DNA of 20,108 nucleotides from JABJOE01 sp964344145 (GTDB lineage: Bacteria > Patescibacteriota > Patescibacteriia > UBA9934), in NCBI GenBank assembly GCA_964344145.1, contig CAYFME010000017.1, forward strand, positions 1 to 20,108, given 5' to 3'. Positions 5,856 through 11,605 of the stretch are shown here, one piece after another. Position 1 is the first letter of the stretch, and the number at the start of each line of letters is the position of its first letter. Both the position numbers and the translations under genes were made by a program. The notes under the pieces were generated by a model that saw nothing but the letters and a program-made list of their open reading frames with translations, did not search any database and was not told where the DNA came from.

Positions 5856-6556
5856 AGTTTCCAAAGAACGAGCCACTAGTCCTATCGATTGGTGGCTCTC
5901 TTATTGTGCCAAACGGAGGGCCTGATGTGACGTTCTTGAAAGCGTTGCGTAAGTTTGTGCTCGCGCAGGTGAAGAACGGTCGGCGTTTGGTGCTTGTGAC
6001 AGGTGGAGGAAAGACCGCACGGCACTACATCGATGCGGCAGACAGGGTGCGCAACAATAACATCGACCCAGAAGATCTCGACTGGCTCGGTATTCACTCG
6101 TCACGTCTGAATGGTCACTTGGTGCGAACGATGTTCCGGGAGATCGCGCATCCCGTAGTCGTGAATAACTCACCAAAGGTTCCGCGTCGGTGGAAAGGGA
6201 AGGTGCTTGTGGCAGCTGGATGGAAGCCGGGACGAAGTACGGACTACGTATCAGCGCGCATCGGAAAGCGTCTTGGTGTGAAGTCGTTGATCAACTGTTC
6301 AAACATCGATTACGTGTACGACGTTGATCCTCGCAAGAGTAAGAACGCCAAGCCGCTGCCGGAAGTGAGCTGGAAGGAGTATCGAAAGATGGTGGGTGAC
6401 AAATGGCACCCTGGAAAGTCAGCACCGTTCGATCCGGTTGCCTCAAAGTTCTGCCAGCGGCACAAGATGGACGTGGCGATCGTCAACGGAGAAGATTTTT
6501 CAAACATTTCAAAGCTCATCGCTGGGCGGACGTTCAAGGGGACAGTCCTGAGCTAG
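5852..6556 (+). CDS. pyrH: UMP kinase-like amino acid kinase-fold protein (archaeal-type)
   Basis: This 234-aa protein has the amino acid kinase fold. Glycine-rich phosphate-binding segments are VLSIGGSLIVP (10-20) and LVTGGGKTARHYI (48-60). STDYVSARIGKRLG (129-142) and LINCSNIDYVYDVDPRKSKN (146-165) match the nucleoside-binding part of archaeal-type UMP kinases, and VAIVNGEDFSNI (208-219) is near the C-terminus. It would phosphorylate UMP to UDP in pyrimidine nucleotide synthesis. The middle, around WLGIHSSRLNGHLVRTMF, also fits UMP kinases. The symbol is given because this is the most likely activity; another kinase of the fold cannot be excluded. The ATG overlaps the previous stop (ATGA). 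Its stop overlaps the stop of the convergent minus-strand gene (shared bases 6553-6556), so no terminator separates them. Confidence 0.85.
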   Translation: MKFPKNEPLVLSIGGSLIVPNGGPDVTFLKALRKFVLAQVKNGRRLVLVTGGGKTARHYIDAADRVRNNNIDPEDLDWLGIHSSRLNGHLVRTMFREIAHPVVVNNSPKVPRRWKGKVLVAAGWKPGRSTDYVSARIGKRLGVKSLINCSNIDYVYDVDPRKSKNAKPLPEVSWKEYRKMVGDKWHPGKSAPFDPVASKFCQRHKMDVAIVNGEDFSNISKLIAGRTFKGTVLS

Positions 6557-8175
6557 TCCTCGTCCGCATCAGGGTCTTTGCATTCGTACTGGAAAAGACA
6601 TGATTGGAAGCAGGCGTCGTCGACATCCTCGTCGTCGGCGTCGTTTTCGCTACCACACTCTGCGTCACAGAGATCAACCTCGTCATTCTCACAGAACCCC
6701 CAATTCTCGTTGTCGTAGACCGTGACATTAGCATCGAGGGTGACGAAGTCGCCGAACACCTCCAGCGCATTTTCATACGCCAGTCCCTCCTGATACTCCT
6801 CGGGCATTTCGCCAATAACGGCGCGTGAAATTTTGATCATGCGATCGTAGACCTCCGGTTCAAACGTATACGTCGGCCCAGCCTCCGTTCCCCACATCAC
6901 CTTGTCCGGCACCGCTTCGACGAGCGGTCCATAATCCTCAACCGCACTGTCGACCATCGAGTCGTACACATCGTCAAATTGATCAATCAGGCTGTCCGCA
7001 TCATCGTGGTGATACAAAATGTCGTTGCCGTTGTAGTGGATGATGTGCGACGCATTGATGGTGTAGTAGAGGTTGTCGTGCGACTGCATGATGTCAATGA
7101 GCTCGTCGACGCCTTTATCAAGATCACTGCGGAACATATGGATGTGGAAATTCACATCAGGATAGGCTTCGATCAGGCGCTCTACGTCATCCATTTTGTT
7201 TCCAACGGGGTGGAACATGGCATTGACATTGTTCCCGTCAGCAAGGTCAACAAGTTGACGTACCTCGTCGGCATCATGATCGACGTTCCAGTCCTGTGTT
7301 TCGATCTCGCCAATCCCTCGGTAGAAAAAGTCCCCGACAATATCAACGGTTGCATCCAGGTTGGTCGTGTACATCTCCGTCAGCTCGTCACCCAGTACGC
7401 CGCGGTCCCAAATTTCGTCACCGCCCCAGCCGATGTTGTAGTACGGATACATGCGGCCCGGATAGGACTGCAGAGCGTTGATGACGTACCCAAGCCCGCT
7501 GTCGGTGACAAGAACGTCTCCATTTGGCTCATCTTCGTAGCTGAAAAATGGGAGGAGCCATGTGACACCGTTACGGTCGAGGTTATCCATGTAGTCGTCG
7601 ATGTCATAGCCTTCGCCGATCTGCTCGGATGTTGCGTAGAGGGTGCCGTTGTACGCACCGTCGTACGTCAACTCCGGCTCGATGATGTCCACTTCATCAT
7701 CATCATCGCTTATAACACCAACCTCATCGTCATCAATCGGATCACCGACGCTATAGGAGCTCCAAAAGGTGTCCGGAAGGTCGTCGATTTGCTGTGCCCA
7801 GTCTGATCCAAACAACGCTTCGGCTTGTGCTTCACTTTGAATCGCTCGCAACACACCGTCGTCTTCAACTGTGTAGACCGTTGGAACACTCACGAGCTTG
7901 AGGAGTCTCGAGCCGGCTTTGTATGTTACGTTCCCGCCAATGCTGTAGCTTGCGAGCTCATCGCAGGTGATTTCAATGACGTCATTGAAATCGTCGTACC
8001 ACGTGAAGTACGTTTTTTCGTTTGGAAAGACCCAGCGGTTCCCATCGTCTTCAATGAGGTAGACGGCAGAGAAGTCCGGGCAGGTGACAAGGTCGCCCGA
8101 GCTTGCTGCTTGCAGCGAGACAACGGCCGGCATGCACAGCAAGATGAGTAAGAAAACAATGAGAGATCGACGCAT
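6553..8175 (-). CDS. Secreted amidohydrolase-like protein with Patescibacteria surface domain and Cys-rich tail
   Basis: This 540-aa protein starts with a signal peptide (residues 1-23, cleavage after LQA). Residues 27-146 repeat the domain of the 1477-2955 product (GDLVTC, DDGNRWVFPNEKTYFTWYDD, LFGSDWA), including the paired Cys (C32, C71). Residues 165-480 resemble an amidohydrolase-2 TIM barrel: GIGEIETQDW, MFHPVGNKMDDVERLIEAYP, FHIHM (343-347), TINASHI, VMWGTEAGP (426-434) and AYENALEVFG near the end. The expected HxH after strand 1 is absent (DGAYNGTLYA instead), and the usual Asp of GSD/GTD is Glu in GTEAGP. Metal-dependent hydrolysis is therefore doubtful, and a binding role is possible. 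The tail (about 493-535) has six Cys in acidic sequence, probably disulfide-bonded outside the cell. A CATAAT lies 8 bases before the ATG, with no SD. Confidence 0.8.
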   Translation of the reverse strand: MRRSLIVFLLILLCMPAVVSLQAASSGDLVTCPDFSAVYLIEDDGNRWVFPNEKTYFTWYDDFNDVIEITCDELASYSIGGNVTYKAGSRLLKLVSVPTVYTVEDDGVLRAIQSEAQAEALFGSDWAQQIDDLPDTFWSSYSVGDPIDDDEVGVISDDDDEVDIIEPELTYDGAYNGTLYATSEQIGEGYDIDDYMDNLDRNGVTWLLPFFSYEDEPNGDVLVTDSGLGYVINALQSYPGRMYPYYNIGWGGDEIWDRGVLGDELTEMYTTNLDATVDIVGDFFYRGIGEIETQDWNVDHDADEVRQLVDLADGNNVNAMFHPVGNKMDDVERLIEAYPDVNFHIHMFRSDLDKGVDELIDIMQSHDNLYYTINASHIIHYNGNDILYHHDDADSLIDQFDDVYDSMVDSAVEDYGPLVEAVPDKVMWGTEAGPTYTFEPEVYDRMIKISRAVIGEMPEEYQEGLAYENALEVFGDFVTLDANVTVYDNENWGFCENDEVDLCDAECGSENDADDEDVDDACFQSCLFQYECKDPDADED

Positions 8176-8183
8176 ATGGTTAC

Positions 8184-8189
8184 ATTATG
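8184..8189 (-). promoter_or_regulatory. -10 box of the 6553-8175 gene
   Basis: On the minus strand CATAAT ends 8 bases before the start codon, so the mRNA would start at or near the ATG. A weak TCGTCA sits 17 bases upstream and overlaps the plus-strand promoter at 8206, so the two directions may interfere. Confidence 0.4.
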
Positions 8190-8205
8190 CAATACGTCTG
8201 GAGAC

Positions 8206-8234
8206 TTGACGAGAGGGCCTGGGAATGCTAGTCT
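8206..8234 (+). promoter_or_regulatory. Promoter of the first winged-helix unit
   Basis: TTGACG (8206-8211), a 17-base spacer ending in TGC, and TAGTCT (8229-8234). The architecture matches the promoters at 505 and 8822. Confidence 0.7.
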
Positions 8235-8273
8235 TTTTTCTTCGCCGGCACCAGGTTGGCGAGAGGAGGAGTG

Positions 8274-8759
8274 ATGCACCAGATCGACTGGTGGATTCTG
8301 GTTACGTTGATGCAGAACGGCGAGTGCTCTCTCACCGCTCTCGATGATCACTGCCCGCTACGGTTCGCACCGACGCGAGCTTCTCAGGAACCTGTCGTGT
8401 TCACGCAGGATGATCGGGTGTCGCGGATCGAGCGACTGTTGCGGACCGGCGTGATCAGCCAGGTCGGCAGAATGGTCTCGATCACCGCTGCGGGATGTCA
8501 GGCCGTCCACGACGCGTTCCAGCGGTCGTCCGACCGTCACCTGCAGCTCGACGAGATGCAGGAGGCTGCTCGGCTGATCGAGATCGACGGCGACGAAGCC
8601 TTCCACACGGTCAGCCGTCGCTACGGTGCGCAGGCCGCTCGGCTGCTGCTCGTCGCGCACCTGCGTCGCGCCGCTGGCTCCATGACCGGCGGCCACCCGC
8701 CCAGTCGCGACATCGACGAGCAGGTCGAGGCCGCACTTGCCGCCACCGGCATCATCTGA
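8274..8759 (+). CDS. Winged-helix-like protein, unit 1 (paralogue of 8892-9290)
   Basis: This 161-aa protein has no recognised named family. The start is ATG 8274, chosen for the SD GAGGAGG (8263-8269). The in-frame TTG at 8256 and GTG at 8271 are before or too close to the SD. Residues 5-80 read like a winged helix: WWILVTLMQNGECSLTAL, then RVSRIERLLRTGVISQVGRM and VSITAAGCQAVHDAFQ. A helical C-terminal domain follows (RLLLVAHLRRAAG) and ends in LAATGII. The same layout and ending occur in the product of 8892-9290 (TLLVAAHLHFARG and LSSYGIP), so the two are diverged paralogues. It may bind DNA as a regulator. Codon use is GC-rich (CTC, GTC, CGC, ATC), unlike the flanking genes. It has its own promoter and 3' hairpin and appears to be a one-gene unit. 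Confidence 0.75.
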   Translation: MHQIDWWILVTLMQNGECSLTALDDHCPLRFAPTRASQEPVVFTQDDRVSRIERLLRTGVISQVGRMVSITAAGCQAVHDAFQRSSDRHLQLDEMQEAARLIEIDGDEAFHTVSRRYGAQAARLLLVAHLRRAAGSMTGGHPPSRDIDEQVEAALAATGII

Positions 8760-8827
8760 ACAACTCGACCCATCTTCGTACAGGACTCGGCACGCGCCGG
8801 GTCCTGAAGTGCGTCTAGGGGTTGACC
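8758..8827 (+). repeat. Conserved 3' element of unit 1 with hairpin
   Basis: Starting inside the stop codon, GAACAAC-TCGACC leads to a 10-bp hairpin, AGGACTCGGC-acgc-GCCGGGTCCT (8782-8805, one G-T pair). Then come GAAGTGC (8806-8812) and GGTTGACC (8820-8827), the last being the -35 of the next unit. The same order of blocks follows the 8892-9290 gene. There is no T-run, so it is not a standard intrinsic terminator. Confidence 0.65.
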
Positions 8828-8850
8828 AAATGCGGTTTGCATGCTATCCT
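8822..8850 (+). promoter_or_regulatory. Promoter of the second winged-helix unit
   Basis: TTGACC (8822-8827), a 17-base spacer ending in TGC, and TATCCT (8845-8850). The leader then has a small hairpin CTAGC-aagaa-GCTAG (8860-8874) just before the SD (GGAGG, 8880-8884), which could affect ribosome access. Confidence 0.75.
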
Positions 8851-8891
8851 CGCGTCTCGCTAGCAAGAAGCTAGTGGAGGGAGGATAGTCC

Positions 8892-9290
8892 ATGGAAGGA
8901 ATCGCACGTCGCATGCTCATGCATCTCGCAGGATGCGAGTCAGCACAACTCCTTGCCTTGATCAGGTACTTCGAAGGGGTAGAGGTGCTCAGGGTGTTGA
9001 CCCGCCTGCGGGAGCGGAATCTTGCTCGCAGGATGAACGACGACCGTTGGCACATCACCGATGAGGGCCGACGCCGCCTGCTGGAGCAACTGTCGATGGA
9101 GGAGCCGACGGTCTCCCAGCTCGTCAGAGCCGTCGAGACCTTCGATGGCGAGCATGTGTACAGCTCGTTCGTTCGGGCTCGCAACGAGCACGGCGAGGTG
9201 TTCGCTACGCTGCTGGTCGCGGCGCACCTGCACTTCGCCCGCGGCGAGGAGGATCTCGCCGAGGCCCTGTCCTCGTACGGTATCCCCTGA
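8892..9290 (+). CDS. Winged-helix-like protein, unit 2
   Basis: This 132-aa protein starts at ATG 8892, with SD GGAGG seven bases upstream and its own promoter. Residues 5-68 fit a winged helix: ARRMLMHLAGCESAQLLALI, EVLRVLTRLRERNLARRMND, then DRWHITDEGRRRLLEQL with the typical T-D-E-G-R wing. Residues 75-132 form a helical domain ending TLLVAAHLHFARG and ALSSYGIP, homologous by eye to the end of the 8274-8759 product. It is about 30 residues shorter because the loop within the winged helix is reduced. It probably binds DNA, perhaps as a dimer through the C-terminal helices. Identity to its paralogue looks low across the protein, so the duplication is old, or the two units arrived separately from one family. 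Codon use is GC-rich. Confidence 0.75.
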   Translation: MEGIARRMLMHLAGCESAQLLALIRYFEGVEVLRVLTRLRERNLARRMNDDRWHITDEGRRRLLEQLSMEEPTVSQLVRAVETFDGEHVYSSFVRARNEHGEVFATLLVAAHLHFARGEEDLAEALSSYGIP

Positions 9291-9359
9291 ACAACCCGAC
9301 CGACGTCTCTCGAGGCCCCGCGCGCTGCGCTGGGTCTCGAAGTGCTTTGAAGGTTGATC
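9289..9359 (+). repeat. Conserved 3' element of unit 2 with hairpin
   Basis: GAACAAC-CCGACC follows the stop. The hairpin is CGAGGCCC (9311-9318)/GGGTCTCG (9332-9339), continued inside by GCGC-gct-GCGC after one mismatch. GAAGTGC (9339-9345) and GGTTGATC (9352-9359) come next. The outer ends GAACAACC and GGTTGATC pair at 7 of 8 positions. It aligns block by block with 8758-8827. Confidence 0.65.
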
Positions 9360-9397
9360 GGAAGCTGGCCTTCGATCTTTGTGTTATGATGATTGAT

Positions 9398-9877
9398 ATG
9401 ATCAAGAAAGCAAACCTTGTCGCAGCACTTTTGGTGTTTTTTATTCTGCTGGCCATTTTTGTTTTTGTCCTGATGGCGCCGGAAGAAAGCGTTGCTTGTG
9501 ATCCAAACGGATACAAAGACATATCTTGGGCCGAGATTTCGTTTGAACTTCCAGACTGTTGGGAGATCAAAGAGCAAGATAGGGAGGATCGGGATAGTAA
9601 GTTTTTTGCTCAGGAGGGATCACCATCGTCCTCGTCGTTTATTTCGATTAGGATCGATTTATATGAAAATGACCGATACGGTGGAGAGTACGTAGCCGAC
9701 TACGAGGTCATTCAATTCGGTGACAATACCTTTATTAATGTAAACGAATCAAATGATGAATTGTTTCTCTTCTACCTCCTTCCAACGGACGAAGATGCGA
9801 CGTACTACAACATTGGATTCGAGTCGACGTTGTCGGACGAGGTGATGGAACGTATCTTGGCTTCGTTTGTGTACTAG
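9398..9877 (+). CDS. Membrane-anchored extracytoplasmic protein, tandem copy 1
   Basis: The product is 159 aa from ATG 9398. In-frame starts at 9347 (TTG), 9386 and 9389 are less likely: a TATGAT (9385-9390) lies 7 bases before 9398, matching the near-leaderless pattern of other genes here. One N-terminal membrane helix (about residues 7-29) precedes an extracytoplasmic domain beginning CDPNGYKDISWAEISFELPD, with DCWEIKEQ next and a final ERILASFVY helix. The alternation of strands ending in a short helix suggests a PsbP/DUF1795-like fold, but this is inference. A Cys follows the helix without a convincing lipobox. The downstream gene, 9 bases away, encodes a clear paralogue, so this is a tandem duplication. 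Function is unknown. Confidence 0.7.
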   Translation: MIKKANLVAALLVFFILLAIFVFVLMAPEESVACDPNGYKDISWAEISFELPDCWEIKEQDREDRDSKFFAQEGSPSSSSFISIRIDLYENDRYGGEYVADYEVIQFGDNTFINVNESNDELFLFYLLPTDEDATYYNIGFESTLSDEVMERILASFVY

Positions 9878-9886
9878 TTCGTTTTT

Positions 9887-10357
9887 GTGAGCAAAGGACT
9901 TGCAGTATCATTTGTCGTCATTGCCATCCCTGTCGCCATAGCGGCGTTCTTGTTTTTTTCACGAGACGTTTGCGATCCGGATGGCTATCAGCGGATTTCT
10001 TGGCGGGACGTGACATTTGAGATTCCTGAGTGCTGGGAGGTCCGAGAACATGAGGAAGAGGAGTTTTTTGCAAAAGCGGTTACCAGCGAGGAGCACGCAG
10101 AGCTCTATCATCAGATTTCTGTAAAGACGTTTGATATCCCCGAGAACCTTCCTTGGGCGCGGGAGCGGTTTGATGCCGTCGAGTCGTTTACCTTCGGTGA
10201 GAATACTTTTGTGCAGACGGATGTCGAGCACAATGCAATCATTTATTACTATCCACTCGAGGAAGAATATACGTATTATTGGGTGAATTTTCATCTGCTG
10301 CTACCTGAGGAAGAGATCGATTATATTCTTTCCTCTTTTGAACAAGAGGTGCCATAA
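9887..10357 (+). CDS. Membrane-anchored extracytoplasmic protein, tandem copy 2
   Basis: The product is 156 aa from GTG 9887, the only start that keeps the membrane helix (LAVSFVVIAIPVAIAAFLFF, about 5-24). The extracytoplasmic part mirrors copy 1: CDPDGYQRISWRDVTFEIPE, CWEVREHE, FGENTFVQ (copy 1: FGDNTFIN), and a final IDYILSSFEQ helix. It is more acidic and a few residues shorter. The two Cys positions (before DPxGY and in CWE) are conserved in both copies and could form a disulfide. It starts 9 bases after copy 1 and is probably co-transcribed. The rplJ promoter begins immediately after its stop. Function is not recognised. Confidence 0.7.
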   Translation: MSKGLAVSFVVIAIPVAIAAFLFFSRDVCDPDGYQRISWRDVTFEIPECWEVREHEEEEFFAKAVTSEEHAELYHQISVKTFDIPENLPWARERFDAVESFTFGENTFVQTDVEHNAIIYYYPLEEEYTYYWVNFHLLLPEEEIDYILSSFEQEVP

Positions 10358-10358
10358 C

Positions 10359-10387
10359 TTGACAAAAATCGGTCAATTCCTTATAGT
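10359..10387 (+). promoter_or_regulatory. Promoter of the rplJ-rplL operon
   Basis: TTGACA (10359-10364), a 17-base spacer and TATAGT (10382-10387). It is the best consensus promoter in the window, as expected for ribosomal protein genes. The transcript would start near 10394. Confidence 0.9.
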
Positions 10388-10393
10388 TCCGCC

Positions 10394-10522
10394 AGCTACA
10401 CCGTAGACAGCAGGAAGCTCGAAAGAGCGTAATGCCTGCCGAGGTTCACCCTGAGGAAGCCAAATCATTGATTTGGCTGACGAAAGGGCCTTTGTATCAC
10501 GGCTGTAGAAGGCCGTCTTTTT
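10394..10522 (+). ncRNA. Ribosomal protein L10 leader with attenuator-like hairpin
   Basis: The leader contains the L10-binding core GTAGACAGCAGG ... CCTGCCGAGGT (about 10403-10445) around a GCTC-gaaa-GAGC hairpin with a GNRA loop (10417-10428). A perfect 8-bp hairpin GCCAAATC-att-GATTTGGC (10459-10477) follows. Next are two mutually exclusive stems, GGCCTT/AAGGCC (10487-10514) and ACGGC/GCCGT (10499-10516), before a CTTTTT run at 10517-10522. In known L10 leaders, excess L10(L12)4 binds this kink-turn region and reduces rplJL expression. The terminator-like hairpin suggests control by attenuation. Confidence 0.88.
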
Positions 10523-10552
10523 AGATGGCAGCTAATTCACTTGCCACACACT

Positions 10553-11077
10553 ATGGCAAAAACGCGACAAGAGAAAGAGGCTATTGTGGCTCAGCTTGCG
10601 GACATGTTCCGCGACATGAAAGCCGCCGCCTTCAGCTCGATCTCTGGATACACGATGGCTCAGTCCGATGAGCTTCGCTCCAGCGCTGCCGAGAAGAACG
10701 TCAAGGTGATGATCGCCAAAAAGACGTTGCTCGCCAACGCGGCGAAGGAAGCCGGACTCGACATCGATCCAGCATCGTACGAAGGTTCCATCCTCACCGC
10801 CGTCTCCTTTGGTGACGAGGTCGCCGCTGCAAAACTGCTCAAGGACTTTCAAAAGACCAATGAGGAGTTCAAACTCGTAGCTGGTGTCCTTGAAGGAAAA
10901 GGATTGACGGCAGAAGAAGTGACGCAGCTTGCGTCGCTGCCAAGCAAGGACGAGTTGCTCGCCAAGATGGTCGGATCGCTCAATGCGCCGGTCTCTGGGT
11001 TCGTCAACGTTCTCGCTGGCAATCTACGTGGTCTGGTTACCGTTCTTGGTGCCATTAAAGATCAGAAGTCCGCGTAA
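10553..11077 (+). CDS. rplJ: Large ribosomal subunit protein L10
   Basis: L10 forms the base of the ribosomal stalk, binding 23S rRNA and anchoring L7/L12 dimers. The 174-aa product has the family pattern: MAKTRQEKEAIVAQLADMF, then an AAFSSISGYTMAQSDELR segment, VKVMIAKKTLLANAAKEAG, LLKDFQKTNEEFKLVAGVLEG and the C-terminal helix for L12 binding (GFVNVLAGNLRGLVTVLGAI). The start is ATG 10553; the in-frame TTG at 10541 would add four residues and is unlikely. No SD is visible before the ATG. It is preceded by the L10 leader and followed by rplL after 20 bases. The usual upstream rplK-rplA are not in this window. Confidence 0.97.
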   Translation: MAKTRQEKEAIVAQLADMFRDMKAAAFSSISGYTMAQSDELRSSAAEKNVKVMIAKKTLLANAAKEAGLDIDPASYEGSILTAVSFGDEVAAAKLLKDFQKTNEEFKLVAGVLEGKGLTAEEVTQLASLPSKDELLAKMVGSLNAPVSGFVNVLAGNLRGLVTVLGAIKDQKSA

Positions 11078-11097
11078 TCTATTCATCACACATTCGT

Positions 11098-11532
11098 ATG
11101 ACTGAAGAGAACACAGCCGCTACGGCTACAGAAGAGAAGGCTCCTGTAGAGGTGCCAGCTCAGTTCAAGGAGCTTGTTGAGAGCATTGAGAAGATGTCTG
11201 TCATCGATCTCGCAGAGCTCGTAAAGGTTCTTGAAGACAAGTTCGGCGTTTCCGCTGCTGCACCTGCCATGATGGTAGCTGCAGGTGGTGCCGCTGGAGG
11301 TGCTGCAGAAGAGGAAGAGCAGTCTTCCTTCGACGTTGAGATCACCAGTGCTGGCGACTCAAAGATCAGCGTCATCAAAGCTGTCCGTGAGATCACGGGA
11401 CAGGGCCTCAAGGAGGCAAAGGGAATCGTTGATTCCGCACCTGCTGTTGTAAAGGAAGGTGCTTCAAAGGAAGAGGCAGAGGAGTTGAAAAACAAGCTCG
11501 AGGAAGCTGGAGCTGTCGTAACACTCAAGTAA
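11098..11532 (+). CDS. rplL: Large ribosomal subunit protein L7/L12
   Basis: This is the stalk protein that recruits translation GTPases. The 144-aa product has an N-terminal dimerisation region (FKELVESIEKMSVIDLAELV), a KVLEDKFGVSAAAP segment, an Ala/Gly hinge (VAAGGAAGGAAEEEE) and the C-terminal domain (FDVEITSAGDSKISVIKAVR, GLKEAKGIVDSAP, ELKNKLEEAGAVVTLK). It is about 20 residues longer than typical because of an acidic N-terminal extension (MTEENTAATATEEKAPVEVP). An internal ATG at the KMSVIDL position would delete part of the dimerisation domain and is unlikely. No SD is seen. A strong terminator follows 9 bases after the stop. Confidence 0.97.
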   Translation: MTEENTAATATEEKAPVEVPAQFKELVESIEKMSVIDLAELVKVLEDKFGVSAAAPAMMVAAGGAAGGAAEEEEQSSFDVEITSAGDSKISVIKAVREITGQGLKEAKGIVDSAPAVVKEGASKEEAEELKNKLEEAGAVVTLK

Positions 11533-11541
11533 ATTCCAAAG

Positions 11542-11572
11542 CAAAAGAACGAGCCTCGAGCTCGTTCTTTTG
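11542..11572 (+). terminator. rplJL operon terminator
   Basis: Perfect 13-bp arms (11542-11554 and 11560-11572) flank ctcga; the 3' arm ends in TTCTTTTG followed by TTTG. The end of the hairpin overlaps the -35 region of the next gene. Confidence 0.92.
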
Positions 11573-11597
11573 TTTGTGGCAGAGTGAGGTGTATACT
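11570..11597 (+). promoter_or_regulatory. Near-leaderless promoter of the nitrite reductase gene
   Basis: TTGTTT (11570-11575), a 16-base spacer and TATACT (11592-11597). The ATG at 11606 is 8 bases after the -10, so the mRNA would start at about the start codon. Confidence 0.55.
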
Positions 11598-11605
11598 TGC
11601 GGCAT

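Noticed and set aside
6979..7806. 275-aa plus-strand ORF
   Set aside because: It is antisense to the 6553-8175 gene, rich in Val/Ile/Asp from reversed Asp and His codons, and has no SD or recognisable motif.
8758..9359. True integron attC sites
   Set aside because: The complementary ends and hairpin are similar in layout, but GTTGACC/GTTGATC do not fit GTTRRRY and there is no integrase in the window. Kept only as one hypothesis for the conserved 3' element.
8621..9577. 318-aa minus-strand ORF across both winged-helix genes
   Set aside because: Its translation is Ser/Arg-rich and low in complexity, and it lies antisense to two genes that have promoters, SDs and recognisable domains. High GC3 of those genes explains the open antisense frame.
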